From: Candidatus Altimarinota bacterium
GTDB lineage: Bacteria > Patescibacteriota > Gracilibacteria > UBA4473
NCBI GenBank assembly: GCA_020630245.1
Contig: JAHDBZ010000013.1
Location: 1 to 27,306 of the forward strand
Direction: 5' to 3'
DNA: 27,306 nucleotides
Below the pieces are notes generated by a model. It saw nothing but the letters and a program-made list of their open reading frames with translations. It did not search any database and was not told where the DNA came from. A program made the position numbers and the translations under genes. Of this stretch, positions 1-7,119 are shown one piece after another. Within the stretch, counting starts at the first letter, position 1. Each line of letters begins with the position of its first letter.

Positions 1-3
1 GAT

Positions 4-552
4 CTAGTATCGAGCCAGGTGAGCAAAGGCTTTATTGGCTTGAGCCATGCGGTGGGCTTCTTCACGTTTCGAGAACGCGTGTCCGTTTTCACTAGCACAG
101 TCCATGAGTTCAGCGGCGAGACGTTTGAACATTGGTTGTCCTTTTTTCTTGCGAGCTCCTTCGAGGATCCATCGTGTAGAGAGACTTCCTTGCCGCTTAG
201 TCGTAACTTCGATTGGGATTTGGTAAACCGCTCCCCCGATACGTTTCCCGCGCACTTCCATGGTTGGTGTGGCGTTCTTGATCGCTTTTTCAAAAGTTTT
301 AAGTGGATCTTCTTCTCCACGACGGTGCATTTCTGCGAAAGTGTCTTTGAGGATTTTTTGCGCCACGGTTTTCTTACCGTTTTTCATCACACAGTTAACG
401 AACTTAACCTGTAATGGGTCTTGTAGTGAGAACTGGTTTTGGTACTTTTTTACCTTTTTAGGTGCTTTTTCAGACTTTTCCGCTTTCGCTGGAGCGTCTT
501 TGGCTGGCTTTTCAGAGGCGGTGTCAGCGACCGCTGCTTTTGTTTCAGACAT
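4..552 (-). CDS. rpsG: 30S ribosomal protein S7
   Basis: S7 binds the 3' major domain of 16S rRNA, nucleates assembly of the 30S head and lines the E/P site. The conserved core starts near residue 37 (DPLQVKFVNCVMKNGKKT), followed by MEVRGKRIGGAVYQIPIEV and the C-terminal SKREEAHRMAQANKAF. The protein is 182 aa against about 155 for typical S7. The excess is a Lys/Ala/Glu-rich N-terminal extension of about 35 residues with no structure I recognise. An in-frame ATG at 594 exists, but the 14 residues it would add are translated heptamer repeat, so I start at 552, where the repeat array ends. It lies downstream of rpsL with a 79-bp spacer that is almost entirely repeat. fusA, which often follows, would lie beyond the window edge. 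Identity is certain; the start is likely. Confidence 0.96.
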   Translation of the reverse strand: MSETKAAVADTASEKPAKDAPAKAEKSEKAPKKVKKYQNQFSLQDPLQVKFVNCVMKNGKKTVAQKILKDTFAEMHRRGEEDPLKTFEKAIKNATPTMEVRGKRIGGAVYQIPIEVTTKRQGSLSTRWILEGARKKKGQPMFKRLAAELMDCASENGHAFSKREEAHRMAQANKAFAHLARY

Positions 553-560
553 GGTATAAA

Positions 561-634
561 TGGTTAATGGTTTATAGTTGATGGTTAATGGCAAAACTAT
601 TCACCATTAACCAATTACTGATTACTGATTACTA
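561..634. repeat. Bipartite heptamer array between rpsL and rpsG
   Basis: A continuous 7-nt register runs through the whole spacer. It begins with TGG-type units (TGGTTAA, TGGTTTA, TAGTTGA, TGGTTAA, TGGCAAA) and switches to ACT/ACC-type units (ACTATTC, ACCATTA, ACCAATT, then ACTGATT twice). The two halves contain a perfect inverted repeat, TGGTTAATGG at 582-591 and CCATTAACCA at 604-613 with a 12-nt loop. The array begins 8 bp from the rpsG ATG and runs into the rpsL stop codon. No Shine-Dalgarno is visible in it. Confidence 0.85.
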
Positions 635-1045
635 ATTTTTTGGCTTCTTGGTTCCGTATCGAGAACGACCTTGTTTTCGATTTTCTACTCCTTGAGTATC
701 AAGTGAGCCACGCACTACGTGGTATCGCACTCCGACCAGATCCTTTACTCGTCCACCCCGTAGTAGCACTACCGAATGCTCTTGCAGGTTGTGTCCTTCT
801 CCCATGATGTAGGCATTCACTTCGTAGCCATTAGTGAGACGTACACGAGCGATTTTACGAAGGGCCGAATTTGGTTTCTTTGGTGTCGTCGTTGTAACTT
901 TCACACACACTCCACGTTTTTGTGGGCAGGCCAGATCAACGGTCTTGTTTTTGAGTGTGTTGAAGGTTTGTTGGAGCGCTGGTGAATTGGATTTTGTCAC
1001 CTTTTTTTTGCGTCCTTTCCGTACCAGTTGGTTAATTGTTGGCAT
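632..1045 (-). CDS. rpsL: 30S ribosomal protein S12
   Basis: S12 is the decoding-centre protein of the small subunit. The sequence has the full family signature: MPTINQLVRKGRKKK at the start, TTTPKKPNSALRK at about residues 52-64 (K56 matches E. coli K43, the streptomycin position), GEGHNLQEHSVVLLRGGRVKDL at 83-103 and a basic C-terminus. At 137 aa it is the longer form also seen in B. subtilis, with an insertion between residues 24 and 39. The second functional loop reads KDLVGVR where KDLPGVR is nearly universal, giving Val104 at the place of E. coli Pro91. It follows rpoC directly, as in the classical str/rif order, with a 78-bp spacer holding a heptamer tract. Identity is certain. Confidence 0.97.
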   Translation of the reverse strand: MPTINQLVRKGRKKKVTKSNSPALQQTFNTLKNKTVDLACPQKRGVCVKVTTTTPKKPNSALRKIARVRLTNGYEVNAYIMGEGHNLQEHSVVLLRGGRVKDLVGVRYHVVRGSLDTQGVENRKQGRSRYGTKKPKN

Positions 1046-1052
1046 GTTGTTT

Positions 1053-1087
1053 TAGCTAGTAGCTGATAGTTTTTAGTTGGTAGCGCG
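1053..1087. repeat. Heptamer tract between rpoC and rpsL
   Basis: TAG recurs at 1053, 1060, 1067, 1074 and 1081, an exact 7-nt spacing over five degenerate units (TAGCTAG, TAGCTGA, TAGTTTT, TAGTTGG, TAGCGCG). It lies 7 bp from the rpsL ATG, in the upstream leader. Only one half-type is present here. Confidence 0.7.
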
Positions 1088-1123
1088 CCTGCGGCGGGCT
1101 GATAGAATATTGAGTTAAGCCTT

Positions 1124-4100
1124 TTATTTAGAGGGTTTATCGCGGAAATGCTTCCCCGCTGGGATAAGCCGGCCGATAATAACGTTTTCCTTTAGACCGT
1201 CAAGCGTATCAACCTTACGAGTCGTAGAGGCTTCCACGAGGACGCGGATCGTTTCCTGGAACGAAGCGGCTGAGAGCCATGAATCGGTCCAGAGAGATAT
1301 TCGTGTGAGACCAAGAAGCAGTCGTTCGTACTGCACTGGGCGTGGAGTTTTCTTGCGTAGTTTTGAGATTCGTTGATTTTCGAGTTCGACTTCGATCACG
1401 TCGCGGACCTCTCCTGGAAGGAAGTTTGAATCTCCTCCATCGATGATACGAACCTTCGAAGCCATTTGTTTGGCGATGATCTCGATGTGTTTTTCGTGAA
1501 TGTGTTGTCCTTGCGAAGCGTAGATGTACTGCACTTGGTAGAGGATGTATTCCTGAACACGTTCGACATTGGTCAATTCCATTAGGTGTCGTAGATCGAC
1601 GTGTCCTGACGTAAGCGCTTGTCCTTTTTCTACCTCTTCACCGTTTTTAACGCGTAGAGTAGCTCGATGAGAAACCGTGTAGGTTTTCTTTTGGGCCTCG
1701 CTTTGTTTGATGAAGATTTTGTTTCCATCGATCTTGCTAACTTTCCCAGCCGTACGAGATTTAACCGTTGATTTGGTCTCTGTACTACGAGCGATGATTT
1801 GTTTTTCACGGATTTCGTCACCTTTCTTACAGTCTGGTTCGAATTCGAATGGTAGTTCGTATACTTCTTCTTCTGCTTTTTCGGCCTCGATAAGAATTTT
1901 TGTGTCGTTTTTACCTTTTTTGACCTTCGCTTTCCCGTTGATTTCAGCGAGGATGGCTGGGCTTTTTGGAGAACGAGCCTCAAAGAGTTCGTCTACTCGG
2001 GTTAGACCCTGTGTAATAGAAGCTCCTTCGGTGGCCACCCCTCCCATGTGGAAAGTACGCATCGTAAGCTGAGTTCCTGGTTCACCGATCGATTGAGCGG
2101 CGATAATCCCGACTGGCGTTCCGATTTCGACTTCTTTTTGGTTCCCAAGATCGTGTCCGTAACATTTTCGACATACCCCACCAAGGGTTCGACAGTACAT
2201 GATCGAACGGATTTTGATCGCAGTGATTTGGTTGTCACGGATGACTTGTATTTGATCGTCTTCGATAAGTGTTCCGGCTTTGAGAAGCGTCTTTCGACCT
2301 TCTTTTACGTCTTCAGCAACGAAAGCTCCGTACACTCGTTCTTCGAATGGCACGCCGAGGGCGTCTGAGTTTTCGCGAGTAATTTCTTTGAAAATAGTAG
2401 CGCCACAATCGTCTTCGCGCACCACGATGTCTTGTACCGAATCTACGAGACGACGGGTTAGGTACCCGGCTTCGGCTGTTTTTAGGGCGGTATCTGATTT
2501 ACCTTTACGTCCCCCATGTGTCGCGATGAAGTATTCGAGGATCGAGAACCCTTCTTTGAGGTTTGATCGGATCGGAAGTTCGATCGTTCGACCAGACGGA
2601 GAGGCAACGAGCCCTTTCATCCCGGCAATCTGAGTAATTTGTCCCCAGTTACCACGGGCTCCAGAATCAATTTGGTAGAAAATATCGTTTTGTTCGTCGT
2701 ATTCTTTAATCATCTCAGTCGTAATGTCGCCTTTGACACGTGACCAGATCTTGATCGTTTGCAGGTATCGTTCTTCATCGGTAATGAGTCCGTAACGATA
2801 TAGTCGATTAATGTGATTTACGATTTCGTTGGCCTTTTCGACCATTTCTTCTTTGTTGGCTGGAGATTTGATATCAAAAGCTGAAATCGTAACTCCAGAC
2901 ATAGTAGCGTATTTAAAACCAAGGTCTTTGATCTTGTCAGCCACTCCAGCCGCTACTTCGTCTCCGTACTGTACGAAGATGTCGTTTAGGGCTTTTTTGA
3001 GTGGTCCTTTTCCAAAGGCAATATCTTGGTATGGGAAGTCTTCTGGCAGCGCTTGGTTGAAAATTACGCGACCAACCGTTGTGTCTTTTACTTCTCCATC
3101 GATTCGAATTTTTACTTTGGCTTGCAGGTGAACTTGACCAGCGTCGAAAGCTGAAATAGCCGCATCCTCTGAACCAAAGGCTCGTCCTTCTCCTGGTTTA
3201 CCATCAAAGGCTTGTGTCAGGAAGTAACACCCAAGCACCATATCCTGTGAAGGATTTACGATTGGCTCTCCGGCAGATGGTTTGAGGAGGTTTTTACTTG
3301 AGCGGATAATTTCACGAGCTTCGCGTTGAGCATCTTCAGAAAGTGGCAGATGCACAGCCATTTGATCCCCATCGAAATCGGCATTGAAGGCTGGACAAAC
3401 GAGAGGGTGTAATTGAATTGCTTTTCCTTCCACAAGTCGTGGTTGGAAAGCCTGAATACCAAGACGATGCAGGGTAGGTGCTCGATTTAGGAGTACATAT
3501 TTCCCTTCAATTACCTCATCAAGGATATCCCAAACGATTTTTTCACCGGCTTTAATCAACTTCTCAGCACTTTTAACGTTGTGCGCGAAGTCAAAGTTGA
3601 TGAGTTTTGATATCACAAAAGGTTTAAAGAGTTCTAGGGCGATCTTTTTTGGGAGACCACACTCGTGAAGTTGAAGTGTTGGCCCTACCACGATCACCGA
3701 ACGGCCCGAGTAATCAACTCGTTTCCCGAGAAGATTTTGTCGGAAACGCCCTTGTTTTCCTTTAAGCATATCCGAAAGACTGCGCAGTCGGCGACGCTGT
3801 ACTTGACTCACTCCAGAACGAGAATTTCGCACTGAGTTTGAGATCAAAATATCAACTGCTTCCTGAAGCATTCGTTTTTCATTTCGACAGATAATCTCTG
3901 GCGCTCCGAGTTGGATAAGTTTTTTGAGACGAGCATTACGATTGATCACTCGTCGGTAGAGATCATTAAGATCAGAAGTCGCAAAACGACCTCCATCGAG
4001 TTGTACCATTGGACGAAGCTCCGGTGGGATAACCGGGATCACCGTCAACACCATCCATTCTGGTTTAATACCACCTCGCATCAGTGATGAAGCGAGTTTA

Positions 4101-4951
4101 ATTCGTTTGATAAGTTTTTTCTGTTTCTGTCCTGAAGATTTTTTCAGAGCTTCTTCAAGTTGTTTGATAAATTTTTCGAGGTCGATTTGTTGAATTACTT
4201 CTCGAATAGCATCCGCTCCGATACCTGCTCGGAAAACGTGTCCGAATTTCATCGAAACATTTCGATAATCAGTCTCTGTAAGCACTTTTCCAAGTTCTAG
4301 AGAAACGAGTTCATCCTTAGCGATTTTGAAGTTTGTATTTACTTCTTCGAGTTTCGCGATGAGTTCTTCTTCAAGCGCTGTGAAATCTTTTTCCTTAATT
4401 TCCTTCTTTTTAAGAGCTGTTTTAGCGGCTTTTAGAGCGGCATCATTTTCCTCCTTCGCTTTCCCGAGAATTTTTTGGTAGTCTTCTTCGAGCTCTTTAA
4501 GGGCAAGCTCTTTTTCTTCTTCATCTACATCTACTACGAGATAAGAAGCAAAATAAACCACTTGTTCGAGTTGTTTCACAGAAAGATCTAAAAGAAGTCC
4601 GATCCGTGAAGGAGTCGAACGAAGGAACCAAGTATGCGTCACTGGAACAGCAAGTTTAATGTGTCCCATGCGCTCTCGACGAACGATAGAACGTGTAACT
4701 TCTACACCACAACGCTCACAAGTAATACCTTTATAGCGGATTCGTTTGTACTTTCCACAAGCACATTCCCAGTTTTTCACCGGGCCAAAAATCTTTTGGC
4801 AAAAGAGACCATCTGGTTCTGGTCTTTGGGTACGATAATTAATCGTTTCTGGTTTGGTAACTTCACCGTGAGACCACGACAAAATTTGCTCCGGCGAGGC
4901 TATGGATAGGGCGATCGCATCGAAGTCTTTAATTTTTTTGATTTGATTCAT
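1124..4951 (-). CDS. rpoC: DNA-directed RNA polymerase subunit beta'
   Basis: Largest subunit of the core polymerase. Domains in order: N-terminal zinc-binding C63, C65, C78, C81; clamp and rudder/lid region (NLLGKRVDYSGRSVIVVGP, 406-424); active-site NADFDGDQMAVH with the Mg-binding triad D525, D527, D529; bridge helix and F-loop region around 765-840; second zinc site C849, C920, C927, C930; trigger loop around IGEPGTQLTMRTFH (955-968). At 1275 aa it sits between B. subtilis (about 1200) and E. coli (1407). Residues 141-222 form a Lys/Glu-rich, probably coiled-coil insertion in the clamp region. rpoB does not precede it; the next gene on that side is a nucleotidyltransferase after 413 bp. 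It has its own good promoter and is followed by rpsL and rpsG. Certain. Confidence 0.99.
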   Translation of the reverse strand: MNQIKKIKDFDAIALSIASPEQILSWSHGEVTKPETINYRTQRPEPDGLFCQKIFGPVKNWECACGKYKRIRYKGITCERCGVEVTRSIVRRERMGHIKLAVPVTHTWFLRSTPSRIGLLLDLSVKQLEQVVYFASYLVVDVDEEEKELALKELEEDYQKILGKAKEENDAALKAAKTALKKKEIKEKDFTALEEELIAKLEEVNTNFKIAKDELVSLELGKVLTETDYRNVSMKFGHVFRAGIGADAIREVIQQIDLEKFIKQLEEALKKSSGQKQKKLIKRIKLASSLMRGGIKPEWMVLTVIPVIPPELRPMVQLDGGRFATSDLNDLYRRVINRNARLKKLIQLGAPEIICRNEKRMLQEAVDILISNSVRNSRSGVSQVQRRRLRSLSDMLKGKQGRFRQNLLGKRVDYSGRSVIVVGPTLQLHECGLPKKIALELFKPFVISKLINFDFAHNVKSAEKLIKAGEKIVWDILDEVIEGKYVLLNRAPTLHRLGIQAFQPRLVEGKAIQLHPLVCPAFNADFDGDQMAVHLPLSEDAQREAREIIRSSKNLLKPSAGEPIVNPSQDMVLGCYFLTQAFDGKPGEGRAFGSEDAAISAFDAGQVHLQAKVKIRIDGEVKDTTVGRVIFNQALPEDFPYQDIAFGKGPLKKALNDIFVQYGDEVAAGVADKIKDLGFKYATMSGVTISAFDIKSPANKEEMVEKANEIVNHINRLYRYGLITDEERYLQTIKIWSRVKGDITTEMIKEYDEQNDIFYQIDSGARGNWGQITQIAGMKGLVASPSGRTIELPIRSNLKEGFSILEYFIATHGGRKGKSDTALKTAEAGYLTRRLVDSVQDIVVREDDCGATIFKEITRENSDALGVPFEERVYGAFVAEDVKEGRKTLLKAGTLIEDDQIQVIRDNQITAIKIRSIMYCRTLGGVCRKCYGHDLGNQKEVEIGTPVGIIAAQSIGEPGTQLTMRTFHMGGVATEGASITQGLTRVDELFEARSPKSPAILAEINGKAKVKKGKNDTKILIEAEKAEEEVYELPFEFEPDCKKGDEIREKQIIARSTETKSTVKSRTAGKVSKIDGNKIFIKQSEAQKKTYTVSHRATLRVKNGEEVEKGQALTSGHVDLRHLMELTNVERVQEYILYQVQYIYASQGQHIHEKHIEIIAKQMASKVRIIDGGDSNFLPGEVRDVIEVELENQRISKLRKKTPRPVQYERLLLGLTRISLWTDSWLSAASFQETIRVLVEASTTRKVDTLDGLKENVIIGRLIPAGKHFRDKPSK

Positions 4952-4988
4952 TCGTCAATGAACTAAGAAAAACGCTTTTAGCCGAGCG

Positions 4989-5016
4989 AATATAGATACC
5001 AAAGGCGGTTGGTCAA
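4989..5016 (-). promoter_or_regulatory. rpoC promoter
   Basis: Reading on the minus strand, TTGACC (5016-5011), a 16-bp spacer and TATATT (4994-4989) make a strong sigma-70-type promoter. The -10 lies 37 bp from the rpoC ATG, so rpoC has a short leader. It supports independent transcription of rpoC-rpsL-rpsG, consistent with the missing rpoB. Confidence 0.65.
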
Positions 5017-5125
5017 GTTGATTTGAGAGAAAATGATTCTTGTCAAGATTTTTTGTTTTTAAGTATGTTTATTATTGATTTTAAAATTTAAAAGAAAGTA
5101 GTTTATTAGTGATAAATTGTGGAAG

Positions 5126-5162
5126 AGGTGTTAGTGTTATGTAGTATGTGGTACGTGGTATG
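5126..5162. repeat. Heptamer array, copy A of a dispersed 37-bp element
   Basis: Units GTGTTAT, GTAGTAT, GTGGTAC, GTGGTAT keep a 7-nt register from 5134 to 5161. The 37-bp segment matches 15876-15912 at 33 of 37 positions, so it is a dispersed copy and not just similar composition. It is the GT-type half; the matching AC-type half lies at 5322-5363. Confidence 0.75.
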
Positions 5163-5321
5163 CGTTTAAGAGGTATTGATATCTAAAATTAATGAGTTTG
5201 ATTCTTTGTTTGTCGGACTTTTTTGTTTACGTTTAAAAATTTATAAACCTGTGGAAAAGTGGTTGAAATCTTTGTGGGAAACCAAAGTTTTAGATGTGGA
5301 AAAATTAATAGTTGTGAATTT

Positions 5322-5363
5322 TACTTATCACATACCACATACCACTTATCACATTTATCAACA
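5322..5363. repeat. Heptamer array of CACATAC type
   Basis: Six units in exact 7-nt register (TACTTAT, CACATAC twice, CACTTAT, CACATTT, ATCAACA). The motif is the reverse complement of the GTGGTAT units at 5134-5161, so the two tracts form an inverted pair with about 160 bp between them. It ends 2 bp from the stop codon of the nucleotidyltransferase gene. Confidence 0.78.
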
Positions 5364-5364
5364 C

Positions 5365-6567
5365 CTAAAACCACACTTCATTGGGTCGAATGTGGGTATT
5401 TTGTTCGACTTTACTACCCGGCATAAGCTTCGCACCGACCCCAATTTGTGCCCCCATACCAACGATACAACCTAATTTTTCACAATTAGAGTCTACTTTT
5501 TCATCTTTAATATTTACGCGAACGCTTTTTTGGTCGAGACGAAGATTAGCCGTACAACTGTAAGCGCCAAAATTCACTCCATCATCGACGATAGAATCTC
5601 CGATGTAAGCAATATGTGTGGTAACGTTATACCCCAACCAACTGCGGGCGACTTCAGTATTGTATCCCACTGTGGAACCAGCGCCGATGTGCGCGTGTCG
5701 CACTAGAGCTCCATTGCCAACGATCGCACCTTTACCGATATAACAAGGACCGCAAATAACCGCATTTTCAAACACTTTTGCGCCTGCTTCAATCACTACT
5801 CGTTCTCCTTTAATCGTCGCCGATTGGCTGATTTGCGCTTCAGTACTAATAAGAGTTTCTTGGTTGGCCAGAAATAAACGCATCATATCCAGGACATGCC
5901 ACGGGTATTTAATCGCTTGCCACGGACCTTCGTAGGTGACGGCTTGAAAATTTTTGGTTTTAAATAAATGATCGAGCGCCACTTCATAGACATCATCGTT
6001 TTGTGAATTGGCTTCAGATAGAGAGTTTTTTAGATCTCCCGCTCGCGCAATATAATGAATAACGATATTTACCAGGTTAGATGGTTCATTCCCTTCTCCG
6101 GGTTTTTCTATAATTGATTCAATCTTACCGCTGTCATCAACATTGAGATAGCCTCCTGGAAAATACTGATCGCGGACCTGACCAAGAATTGCCCCGTCGT
6201 TTTGGCCTCCAGTATTGATAACGGATTTAATAGCCGTAGGAAGGACGTGGTCGTTTCCGTTTAGGATGAGAATGGGTTCCTCATCACCGATCACCTCTAG
6301 CGCGGCCAGGATCCCGCCCGCCATTCCTGGTGTTTCGCCTTGGACCACAATCTCTGCGGTCTCGAGGAAAGCTTCTTGAGACTTTAGGGTTTCGATTTTC
6401 GCTTTATTGCCCTCGTTTCCAACAATCACGAAATCATAACACCCGGCCTCTTGAGCGTTTTTCAGTAAATGGTAGATCAGTGGTTTACCCAAAAAAGGCA
6501 GGAAATTCTTATCACTGATTGGGGTCATGCGGCTTGAGGTTCCGGCGGCGAGGAAGATGGTTTTCAT
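5365..6567 (-). CDS. Sugar-phosphate nucleotidylyltransferase with left-handed beta-helix domain
   Basis: Predicted to activate a sugar 1-phosphate with an NTP. The N-terminal GT-A-like domain (about 1-235) starts MKTIFLAAGTSSRM, a variant of the LAAGxGTRM nucleotide-binding loop, with LNGNDHV (metal-binding Asp near 106) and IEKPGEG. The C-terminal part (about 236-400) consists of hexapeptide repeats such as IGKGAIVGNGALV and HIGAGSTVGYNTEV, then HIAYIGDSIVDDGVNFGA, which resembles the GlmU acetyltransferase half. It could be a GlmU-like bifunctional enzyme or a glucose-1-phosphate nucleotidylyltransferase; the substrate cannot be read from sequence. The longer ORF start at 6618 adds 17 residues of translated heptamer repeat, so I use 6567. 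The gene is monocistronic on the minus strand. Confidence 0.88.
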   Translation of the reverse strand: MKTIFLAAGTSSRMTPISDKNFLPFLGKPLIYHLLKNAQEAGCYDFVIVGNEGNKAKIETLKSQEAFLETAEIVVQGETPGMAGGILAALEVIGDEEPILILNGNDHVLPTAIKSVINTGGQNDGAILGQVRDQYFPGGYLNVDDSGKIESIIEKPGEGNEPSNLVNIVIHYIARAGDLKNSLSEANSQNDDVYEVALDHLFKTKNFQAVTYEGPWQAIKYPWHVLDMMRLFLANQETLISTEAQISQSATIKGERVVIEAGAKVFENAVICGPCYIGKGAIVGNGALVRHAHIGAGSTVGYNTEVARSWLGYNVTTHIAYIGDSIVDDGVNFGAYSCTANLRLDQKSVRVNIKDEKVDSNCEKLGCIVGMGAQIGVGAKLMPGSKVEQNTHIRPNEVWF

Positions 6568-6572
6568 ACGTC

Positions 6573-6614
6573 GGGAGAATGGTAAACGGTTTATAGAGAA
6601 TGGTGAAGGGGTTG
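6573..6614. repeat. Heptamer array upstream of the nucleotidylyltransferase
   Basis: Six units in exact register (GGGAGAA, TGGTAAA, CGGTTTA, TAGAGAA, TGGTGAA, GGGGTTG) separated from the start codon by 5 bp. Read on the coding (minus) strand the units are TTCACCA/TTTACCA-like, the same family as the tract touching the glyA start. Confidence 0.78.
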
Positions 6615-6668
6615 ACAAATGTTATTAAATTAATTAAAAATTTAAACACATTTGTCGCATGGTGCGAC
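6614..6668. promoter_or_regulatory. Nested inverted repeats in a divergent intergenic region
   Basis: GACAAATGT (6614-6622) is perfectly complementary to ACATTTGTC (6648-6656) across a very AT-rich 25-nt loop. The adjoining GTCGCA-TGG-TGCGAC (6654-6668) is a second perfect hairpin. The region lies between divergent genes, so operator or terminator roles are both possible. Confidence 0.45.
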
Positions 6669-6689
6669 CTAATTGATTTTATCAAACTA

Positions 6690-6721
6690 GAGCACCTCTT
6701 CAGATTGGGGTAGCTCTTTTT
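6690..6721 (+). promoter_or_regulatory. Terminator-like leader hairpin (copy 1)
   Basis: GAGC/GCTC and ACCTC/GGGGT pair with one bulged A, followed by TTTTT at 6717-6721. A Shine-Dalgarno (GAGGAA at 6731) and the ATG at 6742 follow. The layout matches the leaders at 11012-11051 and 17831-17872. Confidence 0.6.
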
Positions 6722-6741
6722 AATTTTCGTGAGGAATATTT

Positions 6742-7062
6742 ATGTATATTACTTTTTCAATTTTTTGTATTGTTCTCACTTTTGTATTGGGAGTAAAAAT
6801 AGAAGAAAGATCAAAATCTATTAATGTAATAAACAGAGAGTATAATGATCCAGGGAAAGAATTTATAATTGGACTGATGATAAGGGTTGGATTCTTAATA
6901 TCTTTTTTTACGCCCTTTATAATTTTTATTTGGGATATGAATAGAGAGAGTCAAATCCTACACCCCATTTCAGGGATGTTTGGTCTTGTTTATTTCGTAG
7001 TTGGAATATTTGTCTTTATTTTTATCATTCTTCCAGTCGTTACAACAATGTCAGAACATTAA
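6742..7062 (+). CDS. Small integral membrane protein, unknown function
   Basis: A 106-aa hydrophobic protein. Predicted membrane segments lie at about residues 1-17, 45-66 and 80-103, separated by a charged loop containing KIEERSKSINVINREY. No family recognised. Unlike most genes here it has a clear Shine-Dalgarno (GAGG, 7 nt before ATG) and a terminator hairpin both in its leader and after its stop. AT-rich codon use (ATA, TTA, AGA) differs from the thyA cluster next door, which may point to a separate origin. Its leader design is shared with the small membrane protein genes at 10689 and 17260. Confidence 0.75.
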   Translation: MYITFSIFCIVLTFVLGVKIEERSKSINVINREYNDPGKEFIIGLMIRVGFLISFFTPFIIFIWDMNRESQILHPISGMFGLVYFVVGIFVFIFIILPVVTTMSEH

Positions 7063-7078
7063 GAAGAACCCCCTAATA

Positions 7079-7115
7079 AGCACCTTCCTGGTTTTGCAGC
7101 CAGGAGGGGCTTTTT
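7079..7115 (+). terminator. Intrinsic terminator
   Basis: AGC-A-CCT-TCCTGG pairs with CCAGGA-GGG-GCT (one bulged A, one G-U) around the 8-nt loop, followed by TTTTT at 7111-7115. It is 16 nt past the stop of the small membrane protein gene. Confidence 0.8.
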
Positions 7116-7119
7116 CTAT

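Larger units (their letters stand above)
4952..5364. other. 413-bp AT-rich non-coding region upstream of rpoC
   Basis: No convincing gene on either strand. It contains, from left to right: the rpoC leader and promoter (4989-5016), an AT-rich stretch, a GTGGTAY-type heptamer array (5134-5161), a T/A-rich segment with two copies of TGTGGAAAA (5250-5258 and 5295-5303) and a CACATAC-type heptamer array (5322-5363) ending next to the nucleotidyltransferase stop codon. TGTGGAAAA and TTATCAACA (5355-5363) each match 8 of 9 positions of the DnaA-box consensus. An ORF of about 100 codons at 5176-5475 on the plus strand reads through the repeats and the neighbouring gene and is not credible. Confidence 0.7.

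Noticed and set aside
561..634. CRISPR array
   Set aside because: The repeat unit is 7 nt with no spacers and strong degeneracy; no cas gene is near.
5176..5475. 99-codon plus-strand ORF
   Set aside because: It runs through both repeat tract and the 3' end of the nucleotidyltransferase; no protein-like pattern.
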